A stretch of DNA of 64,000 nt. Source: Flectonema sp. DT1601. Its lineage: Eukaryota > Euglenozoa > Diplonemea > Diplonemida > Diplonemidae. Positions within the stretch are counted from its first letter, which is position 1. The number at the start of each line of letters is the position of its first letter. A model generated the notes under the pieces. That model was given only the letters and a program-made list of their open reading frames with translations. It made no database searches and had not been told where the DNA came from. Position numbers and translations under genes: made by a program. The DNA is taken from assembly GCA_964019425.1 (NCBI GenBank), contig OZ025781.1, forward strand, positions 496,001-560,000, given 5' to 3'. Shown one piece after another: positions 1 through 13,016 of this stretch.

Positions 1-1946
1 CATTCTGAGTAGTCTGCAAACGGTGTGCCTTTAAAAAAAAGAACACATTCTTAAGGAAAATGTCTGTTAGTTATGTCGGATGCGGCATCCGATTTTTGAA
101 AACAGTTTGAACTCCCTTTCATCGAAATTTATTAATTTCTTTACGGAATAGCCCCGCGGGCAACCAGGGATACCAAACTTATTGTACGAACTGAAGACAG
201 CGACTGCTAACTGTCACTTGGTCAGGCATCAGCTGCGGCAACTTGTCATTCAGCAATTTGGCACCCCGAAAGTCTTATTTTCTGTCTTCTGACTTGTCGA
301 GGAAGTTGAGGGGAAAGCTGTAAATTCCCGAGTGAGGAATGAGGAATCCATGCCGAAGGCACAATTGAAAAATTGTCGCTGAAGGAAGCCGTTGTTGTTG
401 TTGTTGTTGTTGATGTCTGTAGCATCAGGAATACTTTGAAGGTTTTCGGTTCCCCCTTCTTCTTATATTGTATGTCTCGCTTGTTATTGTTCTTGTTGTA
501 CTCTTACTGCAGCCCCTCCCTCAAGGCTGCTCAATTGGACACAAGAATGAGAGGTTCATTAATACATATTGTGAGGTAAAAACAACAACAACAACAACAA
601 CAAACACACACTACGATTGTATCATAAACGCAGGCATCACATCGCATAGCATAGTTGACATGTAGTGATGTTAAAAATAAAAAATCCCATTCACCATTTT
701 TTTTTCATACATTTTTTTTCTCTCCCCTTTTCTTCCTAAGTCCTTATAAATCTGGCTGCTTGGAAGAGAGTGGGTTTTCCTTCGAAATATGTCACGACTC
801 AGCCATTGTTGGAGAGAACATGAATTGAAAAACTGCTAAAATAATTTTGCTAACATTTGGCTGCAATGTTCTTGGTCAAAACTTTCACTTTTTTTTGATC
901 GGTGGAACATGAAATTCTTTTCTTCCTTCAAATAAGGCGAATGTTGACTCTTGCAAGGAAGGAAGACTGCAGTTGAGACAAGAAAAAAAACGAAAAAAAA
1001 TAACAACACACACAACGACTGTGAGGACTACACATTCCTATCAGTTTCCTTGACCCCGACGCAATAAACCCTCGTCGTTTTGGTCCGTTTATGTACTTCT
1101 GAATATTTATTTATCTATTTTGTTTCCCCCCCCCCTTTTTTTTTTTTCTCTTTTCTTTTTCGAATTAGTTTCTTCTGCAGTGACAGATTTGCACATTTTG
1201 GGTCTTCTTTTAATGTGTGTTTGATCGGCACAGGGAAGGGTCCATAGATTGCATTATTTCAGATGGTAACTTTGTTGCCATCTGAAAAAAAAAAAAAAAA
1301 AAAGAAATACAGGAAACTATTTGATATGTAACTATTTTATTAGATTCTTCAGCCACTGTGCTGAGGATGATTTTTTTTTTTTTTTAAAAAACACTGGATG
1401 AGGGGAAGAAAAAAAAAAAAAAAAAAAGTACCCATTTTGGTAGGAATACTTCCTTCCTCGATGGGAACCAACGTCTATTTAGCAAGAAATGGAAGCAACT
1501 GTGAGAGCCATCATAAACATAACTTGCATGTTGGTAACTGTTACGTACTAAATACAAAAAAAAAAAAAAAAAAAAAAAAAAAGAGTGGGATGGAAAATAA
1601 AAAGTTAACCATCGACATGCTCACATTGAGGACAGTATTGAGTGAAGTTGAAAACTATTGCTTTATAAAGAATGAAAAAAAAGAAGGGGAAAAAAAAAAA
1701 ATAAGTTTACGTCTCTGTTTCGGTCACACCCGCTCCTGGCAATTGCGATCTCCCGACGCTCTCCTGCCTTTCCTAAATATGTAAGGAAAGACATAATGAT
1801 TGCTTTCTAGTCAGGTATTGTGTTGAGTTAATTGTTGTGTTGTATTCTCTTTACCAGGTTTGTTCTAAACTGCAAGCCGAATAACAGGTTGAAACAGATA
1901 GAAGTGATTAATAATCATCCCACTTCTACTAACAGGTGGCAACAAA
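1..1946. other. Gene-free leading region, homopolymer-rich
   Basis: No convincing coding region is seen. The stretch contains many A and T runs (for example around 1284-1303, 1409-1427 and 1557-1582). The open frames through them encode low-complexity Lys- or Phe-rich peptides without family features. A (GTT)n / (AAC)n pair is listed separately. The last part is presumably the promoter and 5' leader of the V-ATPase gene that starts at 1947, but no specific element is recognised. Confidence 0.6.
391..604. repeat. Inverted pair of (GTT)n and (AAC)n microsatellites
   Basis: A (GTT)7 tract at about 391-412 and an (AAC)8 tract at about 578-604 are reverse complements about 165 bases apart. A transcript through them could form a hairpin arm of about 21 bp. 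The repeats are seen directly; any function is unknown. Confidence 0.7.
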
Positions 1947-4466
1947 ATGAGTTCACAGGATGGTGAGCCGTGCAGTCGCTTATGGCGTTCGGAAGACATG
2001 TCGTTAGTGTCGATCACGTTTCAAAGAGAAGGATTAAAGAAAGATTTACTGGAGCTTGGTAGAATGGGATGCCTTGAACTCTGTGACATGAACGCCAACA
2101 AAAATAGTTTCGCGAGAGAATTTTCAAAAGATGTTCGAAGTTCTGAAACAGTTCAACGAACGTTGAGATCATTCAAATTACTACTAACGAAGTGGCACAC
2201 AGTTCTTCCTAAGGTAACTAGCAGTCCAGATGCTTATAAAGAAGGAACACTCGAAGAGACAGAAGAAGAAGTTAAAAATGTCGCAAGAGAACTTGACAAG
2301 CTGAGTGAGAACTTAGAAAGCCTCGAATCTCAATGGCTTCGCTCCTACTCAGTGTGGCAAACAATGGAATCTGACGCACTGCGAGGCGCTAGTCGTTCAA
2401 CTGGTGTTGAGGGAGGTCTCGGTGTCATTGCCGGTACGATCTGTTCTTCAAAAGTATTACAATTTCGTCGTTTAGCTCACCGCGCAACCAGGGGATACGC
2501 AACTCTCAGTTTGAGTGAATGGCAATACCCCGGAGGAGAGTTTTACCCAGTCGCTTCTGCCTTTAAAAAAGATGACCTCTCCCGCCATGTCTTTGTTTCG
2601 GTTTTTGGAGCCGGAAATGCCGGCATTCGGTTGAGAAAATTAGCGGAATCCATGGACGTATGAAATTCCCTTTGTTTTTTGTTGTCTTTATTTTACGAAC
2701 AATAACACAAAAAAAACAAAAAACAGGCCACTGTAGTCTTAGAGAAGTCGATATCATCGGAAGACTTACAAAAACGATCGAGTGAGGAGAGTGTTATTGT
2801 TCAAGACTTGACAAAATTGATCATCGAAGCGAAGAATACCTTCCGAAGACTTCTCCATCATTCAGTCGTACCGAAATATAACCATTGGAGAGAGACTGCT
2901 GTTGTTCACAAAGCTGTAGCACATTCAATGAATAAAATTCAGGTTCAACCTTACACAGCACTTGGTGTTGCGTGGATTCCCTCAAACAAGCTTCAGTTAA
3001 TTAGAGACAAGTTAGGAGCTGGCAGATCATCTGCTGAAAGTATTATAATCGAATTACCAATACCATCACATGTCCTACCTCCGACTTACTTTGAAACGAA
3101 TGACTTCACTGGAACATTTCAGGGTATTGTTGATTCTTATGGTGTTCCTAGATATAAGGAGATTAACCCAGCTGTGTTTACGATTGTTACTTTTCCATGG
3201 ATGTTTGGAATGATGTATGGTGATGTTGGTCACGGTTTAATAATTACGTTCGTAGCGGGTATGATGATATTATTTCAAAAAAGACTCTCTGAAATTAGAT
3301 TAAACGAAATGATTGCGATGGTTTTCGGAGCCAGGTATCTTCTATTTTTAATGGGACTCTTCGGAATATACTTTGGATTCTTATATAATGATACTTTCGG
3401 ACTGATGCTTAATACTTCAGACCGAACAAACATGAGCTCTTCATTCCCTCAAGGCTCTGGCTATGGAGTTTCCCACGAGTATGAACCTCCTTTATTCGGA
3501 ATGGATTCACAGTGGGCAGGTGATGCAAGAAAGATTGAAGTGTACAACTCATTTAAAATGAAGAACGCGGTCATTGTTGGAGTTCTTCAAATGATGTTAG
3601 GATTGATTCTTCAGCTTCAAAACTCCAGATATTTTAAAGATTGGAAACATATTTATTTTGGTTTCATTCCTGAAATGTTATTCTTAACTTTAACCTTTGG
3701 ATACATGTGTTACCTTATCATAATGAAATGGAATAATCTTTGGCATCCAGAACCGAATGAAGTGACTCACACTGTTGAGTTGTCAATCTTGAAGAGGATG
3801 GTTGACTTCTTCTTACAACCTGGATCAGGAGGCTGGTACGAGGGATTATTTTTATTTGTAGCGGCAATCTGTGTGTTTCCATTTATGCTCATACCAATCC
3901 CCTACATCGAATGGAAATCTCACAACAAAGGAAGATCTCGCTACCAACACGATGATGATGATGAGGATGACGGTAATCCTTTAGTTCCTGTTGAGATGAG
4001 TCCTGCTCATGTTGATGAGGGTAGTGAAGTTACTTTGCAATTATTTCCTATTCCTCCTCCTCATTTTGATATGCAGGAAATTGTTATAAAACAAGTCATC
4101 CACAGTATTGAATACGTTCTTGGATCAGTATCGAATACCGCATCTTACCTTCGTCTCTGGGCGTTGTCTTTGGCTCACGCTCAGTTGAGTGAAGTCTTTT
4201 TAGAACAAGTTATTATGAAAGGTCTTGAATCTTGTGAAGGTGGTATGTCAGGTTGGATTATTGCGTATGCATCTTTTGCAGTCTGGTTAACGGTAACCCT
4301 CGGTGTCCTTATCGGTATGGAAGCCTTGTCTGCATTCTTGCACGCTCTTCGTCTTCACTGGGTTGAATTTCAAAATAAATTTTACTTCGCTGACGGAGTT
4401 GCCTTTACTCCAATCGATTTCGGTCGATTGGTCAGCGAGGAAGTAGAGAATGAAGTAGAAGAATAG
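1947..4466 (+). CDS. V-type proton ATPase subunit a (V0 sector)
   Basis: Membrane subunit a of the vacuolar H+-ATPase, which forms the proton half-channels beside the c-ring and acidifies endomembrane compartments. Exon 1 is 1947-2657 and exon 2 is 2727-4466; the 69-base intron falls between codons, giving about 816 aa, the usual family length. Exon 1 carries the cytosolic N-terminal domain, opening with a SEDMSLVSITF-type segment typical of the family. Exon 2 has the family signature MMYGDVGHG, several membrane helices and the signature SYLRLWALSLAHAQLSEVF. Its arginine (about residue 713) corresponds to the essential proton-translocation Arg. An acidic insert rich in Asp lies before the last helices. 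The ATG at 1947 is the first in frame. The stop is TAG. Assignment is firm; which isoform or membrane it serves cannot be told. Confidence 0.96.
2658..2726 (+). other. Spliceosomal intron in V-ATPase subunit a
   Basis: It starts GTATGA and ends AAAAAACAG. Removing 69 bases joins GAC to GCC in phase 0 and reconnects two halves of one subunit-a protein. An unspliced transcript would meet TGA at the second codon of the intron. The 3' end is A-rich, and a TTACGAAC stretch upstream might be the branch region (inference). Confidence 0.9.
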
Positions 4467-4803
4467 TATTTTCGTTTTCCCCCCCCGCCCTTCCCTCTCC
4501 ATTCACCGTATTTGGAGTGTCCTGTCTGTACGGTGGCATTCATCATGTTCAAGGATATGGATTTCTTAGTAGACACACAGATTCCGTCTGCTCGACTACC
4601 CACTTGCAATAGTTAATTTGTTGCGGTTTTTTAATCAAATGTTGGGTAGTTGATATTTCTTGAGATATGGACTTTGATGTGAGATTTTAAACTTTTTCTT
4701 TTTCTTTTTTTTTTTTTGGTTCCCTTTCCTTCCTCTTTTTTCTCCCCCTTTTTTTAAATAAAAAATCGTTATCGCCGTCCAAATCCGTTTTTTTACTGGT
4801 ATC

Positions 4804-4843
<40 letters not shown>

Positions 4844-6882
4844 CATTTCTAAGGTAAACTTTGATACAATACATATATTTATGTCATTATAAATATGCTC
4901 TTACAATTTTTTTCAAGTCAAGCACTTGAAATTAATCCCCGTGTCAATACTTAAAAATTGTTACTGTTTTTTTTTTTTATATTGTCAAAGTTTCGCCCCC
5001 ATTTGTGTAGGGTCTCAATGATAAGCCGAAAATCAAAATTTACCTTATTTATTTATTTGTTTATTTTATTTACTTTTTTTTTTTTTTTGTGTTTCCACTT
5101 GATTTTCCCTCCCTTTTTTGAGAACCAGCTCTGTGTTGATGTCAGATTGCGAAAACTATATAAAAAAAAAAAAAAAAAAAAACAAGAGAGAAAAAAAAAA
5201 AAAAAAAAAAAAAAAAAACCCCTTTCAAATCCCCCCGTTTTTTAACAGATTGTTAAATTATCGTTTTTATGTTATGATACAATAGTTGTATTTTATTAAA
5301 GTCAAGCACTTGTCATCACTCTTGGTTTTCTTTTATTTCTTTTTTAAATACCCTTTGCTGTGATTCTTAAAAAAAAAAAAAAAAAAATTTAGATGTTCTT
5401 ATCCCAAGGGAAGATACTTTTAGTTGGGGCTCTATTTTTGATAACTGAGATTTCAAATTTTTTTTTGATGTGAGCTGCCTCGCATTTTGTGCAGCGAGGG
5501 AACGGTTTTCAAGTGTTGCTGTTCCCCAGGTTATTCAGAATGAGGTGCTCCTTTCATTCTTTGATTTAAAAAGATATTTTTTGTTGCTTATCTGAAAAAA
5601 AACAACAACAAAAAGACAAAACAAACCCAATTGATTGCCGTTGGTTTCAGCCTCTCTTAGTTTTGAAGAATTCTTTTATTTTTGCTCAAATCCATCTGAA
5701 TTGAGCAGTATAATAAATTTATATATTTCACTTCACAAAAAAAATTGGATGTGTTACGAATGACTTCAGAGCCTCAAAGTCATGGCATTTTTATTCATCA
5801 TTTCTCTTTGTCTTGTTATCTTGTAATGCTTCGCTCTTTCTATTGGCATTGTAACTGGCTTCCATTTCTTTTTTTTTTTCTCCCTTAGCGGTTTCTTTCT
5901 ATCACCGGAAACCTAATATTTGTACGTTGTGATGACTGAAGTCTAATATACGTGGTAGTTAAGGAAGGCAAATCTTCAGTTTATAAGGAGGGTAATGTCC
6001 GATTTTTTTTTCCTTTTTTTTTTTCCCCTCCAGAGGATCATTTTCTGGTTGTGTGTTTGGGGTGTCAAAAAAAAAAAAAAATAAGATTCTAGTGATGAGC
6101 TGCGATAACAGCAAAGTGTGCTTTCTTTTACCTCAAACCATATAAATTGGGATCGGGCACCGTTGTGGGTCTCTCCCCCATATTTAAAAAAAAAAAAAAA
6201 AATTTAAAAAAGGGGAAAGAAGCAAAGCCTCAGTATATTTTCAATTACGTCATGATTTCTGTTTTTTGAGACCTCCTTTTTCTTTTTATTGTATATTACT
6301 TCTTATGCATGTTACAATGTTACTGTTTTTTTTCTTCTTTTTTTTCCCCCTTTTTTCTTCTTCTTTTTCTAAATGTTTAAGGAAAAAAAAAAAAAAAAAG
6401 CTTATCATGTTTGAATTGACTGGTAGGAAATAAGTACGAAAACACACACAGCTGTGGTATTTTTATTAAGAAAACATGACTTCAATGTATTTAGTGATGT
6501 AAAAAGGGAAAAAAAAAATAAAAAAAAAATAAATAAACACACAAAATTGGGGGGGGATGATCGGAAACGAAAAAAAAAAAAAAAAAAAAAAGAATAAAAA
6601 AAAAAAGAGAGAGAGAAGAGGAGTACCAAAATAAAAATAAATTAAAACACAAAAAAAGGAAAGGGAAGTCTAAACTTCTGTTATTAACCAAATTAACATT
6701 TCAGGTATCATTTTTTATATTTCCCATTCCTTTTTAACAACTACTTAGTTACAGGAGCCTAACTTCACATTGCAGAGTGTCATTTATGAATTTTTTTTAA
6801 AAAAAACCTTTTCTTTTCATCAAATAACTCGTTAATTTAACAGCAAAAGAAAAAACCCCCCCAAAGAAAAAAAAAGAAAACG
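4467..6882. other. Gene-free intergenic region
   Basis: About 2.4 kb with dense A and T homopolymers (for example 4811-4836, 5161-5180, 5189-5218 and 6571-6591). No open frame has recognisable protein features; those present encode runs of Lys or Phe. It probably holds the 3' UTR of the V-ATPase gene and the 5' region of the CAP/EGF gene. No RNA gene was recognised. Confidence 0.6.
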
Positions 6883-9800
6883 ATGAGCTGGTTACGACCT
6901 TCTGTCCTAATTGGGACGGTGTTATTAGCAGACGTCGCTAGTGCTCAGTGTGACTCAAGTAAGACTGTTTGTGTTGGCACTGGTCCAGTCTGCAATGACA
7001 TGTGTGATGGGAATTTAGCTTGTAAGCTGATGGCTAAAACTTACGGATGTGCGCAGATCGTTACCTACAGCAACTGTAACATGGGAAGATGTGACTGTAC
7101 TTGTCCTCCTGGTGCTCCAGTCCCGGCACCGACTGCCGCAAAGACCGGTTCCTGCACCGGGCAAACATCAGCCTGCTACTCCGATCTTGCACAGTGGCAA
7201 ATCGACAGCGTTGTGGCCAAACACAACGAGTTTCGTGCCGAACACGGAGCCTGTCCTCTCATTTATGATACCGACATCGCTACTTATTCTGTTGGAAGTT
7301 CTGGTTTTCAAAGAACCTGTTCCCAAATGTCACTCAGTCACAACAACCCTCCACAGTACTCAAAGGGAAGACTTGGTGAGAATTTAGCATCAGTTGGAGG
7401 TAGTACCGATTTACATAATTGGGACCCAGCTAACGGTGTCATCAATTGGTATTGTGGTGAAGAAGGATGTTGGAATTACAACACAGCTACTGAGAGTGGT
7501 GTAACTGGTCACATGACTCAAGTTGTTTGGAAAGACACTACCAAGGTGGGATGTGGTTTGTGTCACAAACAAGGAGGTGGTTTCCTCAACGTCTATCTGA
7601 TTTGTAACTACGAGACTGCCGGTAACTTCGGTAGCATGGGTACGGGTGGCGGCTACGACACAAATGTCGGGAGGTACGGTGAGACTCCAAGCGGATGTAC
7701 AACCACACCAAGTGGTACCAATGAGTGCGACAGTAACCCCTGTGGAGCTATGCAGACTTGTAATGACCCAGACACCAGTAATACTAATGACTACACTTGT
7801 ACTTGTGATCAATATTCTTCAATTGTTGCAACTGGTGGACAGGCTACTTGTGAAACCAAAGAATGCGATGCCACTCCATGTGGTGCTGACCAGACTTGTA
7901 ACGATCCGAATGAGGCCGCAAACTCCCTTCACGATTTCGTATGCACTTGCACTGCTGACACTTCCATCACAAAGGTTGATGGTCCAGCAACCTGCTCCAA
8001 GAATGAGTGCGATGCTAACCCTTGTGATGCCGCACAGATGCAGACATGTAACGATCCAAACCCAACACAGGGAAGTGTCAGGGATTACACCTGCACCTGT
8101 CCTAACAACGTGATGGCAACTGGTGGACCAGTTACCAAGTGTATCGAAAATGAATGTGATGCCAACCCTTGTGGAACTGCTAACGACCAGGATTGTGTTG
8201 ATCCAGACACTGCCTCGAACGTTCTCCACGACTTCACTTGCACCTGTAAATCCGACACCTCAATTATGAAGGTTGATGGTGCGGCTACTTGCTCGAAGGA
8301 TGAATGCGCTGCCAACCCGTGTGATGCCGCACAGATGCAGACATGTAACGATCCAAACCCTACATTAGCTTCTATTGGTGACTACACTTGCACCTGTCCA
8401 AACAACGCTGTAGCCACTGGTAGTGCCGTCACTAAGTGTATCGAAAATGAATGTGATGCCAACCCTTGTGGAACTGCTAACGACCAGGATTGCGTTGATC
8501 CAAACACTGCCTCGAACGTTCTCCACGACTTCACTTGCACCTGCAAATCCGACACTTCAATTATGAAGGTTGATGGTGCGGCTACTTGCTCGAAGGACGA
8601 ATGTGCTGCCAACCCGTGTGACGCCGCACAGATGCAGACATGTAACGATCCAAACCCTACATTAGCTTCTATTGGTGACTACACTTGCACTTGCCCAAAC
8701 AACGCTGTAGCCACTGGTAGTGCCGTCACTAAGTGTATCGAAAATGAATGTGATGCCAACCCTTGTGGAACTGCTAACGACCAGGATTGCGTTGATCCAA
8801 ACACTGCCTCGAACGTTCTCCACGACTTCACTTGCACCTGCAAATCCGACACTTCAATTATGAAGGTTGATGGTGCGGCTACTTGCTCGAAGGACGAATG
8901 TGCTGCCAACCCGTGTGATGCCGCGCAGATGCAGACATGTAACGATCCAAACCCTACAGTAGCTTCTATTGGTGACTACACTTGCACCTGTCCAAACAAC
9001 GTTGTAGCCACTGGTAGTGCCGTCACTAAGTGTATCGAAAATGAATGTGATGCCAACCCTTGTGGAACTGCTAACGACCAGGATTGCGTTGATCCAAACA
9101 CTGCCTCGAACGTTCTCCACGACTTCACTTGCACTTGCAAGGCTGACGCCTCACTGATGAAGGTTGATGGTGCGGCTACTTGCTCGAAGGACGAATGTGT
9201 CGCTATGCCCTGTGGAGCACAGACCTGCACTGATCCTAACCCTTCCCTGTCTTCGTTGAACGACTTCAAGTGCGAGTGCATGAACATGGTGAGCGCTATT
9301 GGTGGTCCAGCTAACTGTGAGACTGATGAGTGCGTAGCATTTGACTGTGGAACAGGTCAGACCTGTAATGACGTAAACAAAGCTGCCAACTCCCTTCATG
9401 ACTTCGAATGTATTTGTAGTAACGATATGAACTTAAAGAAGGTTGACGGACCAGTTGCTAGCTGTGTTAACGATGAGTGTTCAACATCACCTTGTGGTAG
9501 TCAAACATGTGCTGACCCAAATACTTCTGCTGCTTCAACTGGTGACTTCACTTGTACCTGTCCTGCTCCAAATCAGAATGTTGTTGAGACTGGAAGGCCA
9601 GCCACCTGTTCGATGGGAATGATGGATGAGTGTACTACTACTCCTTGTGGTACTGGTCAGACTTGTAATGATCCAGACACTACTGCCATGGGTAGTGGTG
9701 ACTTTATTTGTACCTGTACAACAGGGACGGGAAGTGCCACTGGTATGATGGCTACTTGCAAGTTGAATGAATGTGACGCCTCCCCTTGTGGAAATGGTCA

Positions 9801-12800
9801 AGACTGTACCGATGCCAATGACGATGTCGCGTCGAGTGGTGACTACACTTGCACGTGCAGAGCTCCAAAGACTGGAGACATGGTAGGATCAGCGGCTACT
9901 TGTGCTCAAGATGAGTGTCTCAGTACTCCTTGTGGAACAGGTCAGATGTGTAATGACCCAGTTAAGACTCCAGCTTCTTTATTAGACTTTGTTTGCTCAT
10001 GTACCAATGGTGCTCAGGCTACTGGTGCTCAAGCTACTTGTGAAATCGATGAGTGCGTTGAATTGATGAACCCTTGTGGTACCGGCATGGACCAGACTTG
10101 TGCCGATCCAGATACTAGGTCCACTAGCCAGCATGATTTCGTATGCACTTGCACTGCTGACACTTCCATCACAAAGGTTGATGGTCCAGCAACCTGCTCC
10201 AAGAATGAGTGCGATGCTAACCCTTGTGATGCCGCTCAGATGCAGACATGTAACGATCCAAACCCAACTCGTGCCTCTGTTAAGGATTTCACCTGCACCT
10301 GTCCTAACAACGTGATGGCAACTGGTGGACCAGTTGCCAAGTGTATTGTCAATGAATGTGATGCCAACCCTTGTGGAACTGGTAACGACCAGGATTGTGT
10401 TGATCCAAACACCAATGCCAACGTCCTTCACGATTTCACTTGCACTTGCAAGGCTGACACTTCAATTATGAAGGTTGATGGTGCGGCTACTTGCTCGAAG
10501 AATGAGTGCGATGCTAACCCTTGTGACGCTACCCAGAGCCAAGTTTGCAACGATCCAAACCCAACTCGTGCCTCTGTTAAGGATTTCACCTGCACCTGTC
10601 CTAACAACGTGATGGCAACTGGTGGACCAGTTGCCAAGTGTATTGTCAATGAATGTGATGCCAACCCTTGTGGAACTGGTAACGACCAGGATTGTGTTGA
10701 TCCAAACACCAATGCCAACGTCCTTCACGACTTCACTTGCACTTGCAAGGCTGACGCTTCAATTATGAAGGTTGATGGTGCGGCTACTTGCTCGAAGAAT
10801 GAGTGCGATGCTAACCCTTGTGACGCTACCCAGAGCCAAGTTTGCAACGATCCAAACCCAACTCGTGCCTCTGTTAAGGATTTCACCTGCACCTGTCCTA
10901 ACAGCGTGATGGCAACTGGTGGACCAGTTGCCAAGTGTATTGTCAATGAATGTGATGCCAACCCTTGTGGAACTGGTAACGACCAGGATTGTGTTGATCC
11001 AAACACCAATGCCAACGTCCTTCACGATTTCACTTGCACCTGCAAGGCTGATGCCACAAAGATGAAGGTTGATGGACCGGTGACCTGTTCGAAGAACGAG
11101 TGTGATGCCAGCCCATGTGATGCCTCACAGAATCAGGTTTGTGATGATCCAGTACAAACTATTGCTTCAGTTGGTGACTACACCTGCACCTGTCCAAATG
11201 GAGTGAAGTCTACTGGAGCAGCAGTCACTGCTTGTATCGATGATGAGTGTTTGGCTATGCCTTGTGGTGATGATCAGGACTGTGTGGACCCAAACACTAA
11301 TGCTGATGTCCACCATGACTTTATTTGTTCATGTAAGGCTGATGCAACAAAGATGAAGGTTGATGGACCGGTGACCTGTTCGAAGAACGAGTGTGATGCC
11401 AAGCCATGTGGTGATCAAGGTTGTGTTGACCCTGATCAATCTCTTGCGGTACTTCATGATTATATCTGTTCTTGTCCAAACAATGGACCAACTGCTACTG
11501 GTGCTAAAGCTAATTGTGGAGTTGATGAATGTCTTTCTAATCCATGTAGTGAAGGTCAGGTCTGTAATGACTTTGATAGAAACAGTCTCAACAACTTCGA
11601 CTGTGCTTGTCCATTCGGATTGACTCACAACGTGGGAGGACCAGTTGCTGAATGTGATGAATGCAAACAGGGTAGCTCCAGGAATCCATGTGCATGGGGT
11701 GGTCACCCGAATGTTATTGAAACCTGTACAGATATGAACCCGCAGGCTAACAGTCTTGATGACTTCAAGTGCACCTGTGCAAACGGAGTATTCAAAATCG
11801 GTGGAGCAGCTGATTGCGATAAGACTGGTGAGTGTGTTTCAGACCCATGTGGAGCTCATCAGATTTGCAGCGACCCAGACGTCAATGTTGATAACGACTT
11901 TGTTTGTACTTGTGAAGCTGATCACGTTGAGAATGTCGGAGCTCCAGTGATGAGTTGTCAGTTTGATGAATGCAATCCACCAATGGGAGTACCTCCATGT
12001 CCTATTGATACTCAGACTTGTACTGATCCAGACTCTGCACCAGGTTCATTGTATGACTTCATCTGTAAGTGTAAAAACATGAACGGTATGAACATGTACG
12101 GAGAGAAAACGGGAGCTCAGGCTGATTGTTCCACAACGGTATGTAGTAGTCTGCGTCTTGTTGTTGTCGTTGTCGTTGTATTTCGATTTTTTTTTTTTTT
12201 TTTTTTGCATTTAACAAATATTATAAGAGCCAGGAATAATGTTAGCAGCGCTCGTTCACTTTAAATCAGGCGGTTGGTGCACAAAACAAACTATTCGGTT
12301 ATTACATTGTGATTGTGATTTTTGAAGGGGAAAAAAAAAAAAAAAAAAAAAACAGCCGGCTGTTGCAGCAACTCCAGTCCCAAACACTGAGGCACCAGCA
12401 GGTAGTACTGGAACTCCAGTACCAAATACTGGTGCACCAGCTTTACCTACTATGATGCCAGCAGCCGTAGCATCGACACCAGTCCCAAACACTGATGCTC
12501 CGCAAGGAAGTACTGGAACTCCAGTACCAAATACTAATTCACCAACTACTCCTACTATGATGCCAGCAGTCGTAGCATCGACACCAGTTCCAAACACTGA
12601 TGCCCCACACGGAACCAAGAATACTCCTGTACCTGATACTAGAGCACCATCATCGGGTAGCACTTCTAGTCCAAACACATCAGCTCCAGCAGGAGTATGT
12701 ATAGTTATCCTTTTGTTGATTAGGGTGAAGTAGACAATTATAAAAAAAAACAAAACAAAACAAAACAAAACAGGGCAACCAGCAGTCGACAGGCGAAGAA

Positions 12801-13016
12801 GACAAAGACAAAGACAGCGATAGCAAATGGTGGATTTATGTTCTTATTGCTGTTGGAGGATTGCTTGCAATCTGTGGTGCCTTAGGAGCCTACCTCGTTA
12901 AGAAGAGACAAGCCGACAATGTTTCGTTTCAAGACTTCGTTTCAGCTGTTGAACCGAGCGGAGCAAATGATGTCCCTATGGTTGGTTCAGGTAATGCTGA
13001 AGGAATGAGAATCTAA
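6883..13016 (+). CDS. CAP-domain and EGF-like-repeat type I membrane protein
   Basis: Three exons (6883-12138, 12356-12694, 12774-13016), both introns in phase 0, about 1945 aa. The protein starts with a signal peptide (hydrophobic core ending ADVASAQ). A short Cys-rich segment follows, then a CAP/SCP domain (about residues 100-250) with HNEFRAEHG, GENLA, GHMTQVVW and CNYETAGN motifs. About 30 Cys-rich EGF-like modules come next, with the pattern ECxxxPCxxxQxCxDPN...DFxCxC. Exon 2 encodes a Pro/Thr-rich stalk repeating PVPNT. Exon 3 encodes an acidic linker, one membrane helix (IYVLIAVGGLLAICGALGAYL), a KKR stop-transfer and a short tail. The likely role is cell-surface adhesion or recognition (inference). 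Several neighbouring EGF units are near-identical at DNA level, which points to recent internal duplication. Joining the C-terminal exons is my inference, but it gives a coherent signal-to-tail protein. Confidence 0.88.
12139..12355 (+). other. Intron 1 of CAP/EGF gene
   Basis: It begins GTATGT and ends in an A run of about 22 bases followed by CAG. The 217 bases contain in-frame stops, including TAA at the end of the unspliced frame. Excision joins ACG to CCG and leads straight into the PVPNT-repeat stalk. It also contains a T-rich run near 12188-12206. Confidence 0.82.
12695..12773 (+). other. Intron 2 of CAP/EGF gene
   Basis: It begins GTATGT and ends with repeats of CAAAA followed by CAG (79 bases). 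Removal joins GGA to GGC in phase 0 and opens a frame for a membrane helix and cytoplasmic tail ending in TAA at 13014-13016. The 3' splice site has no pyrimidine tract. Confidence 0.82.

Noticed and set aside
8085..11706. Many antisense and alternative-frame ORFs across the EGF region
   Set aside because: They mirror the EGF repeat sequence, have no start context or domain, and are explained by the strongly repetitive sense coding region.
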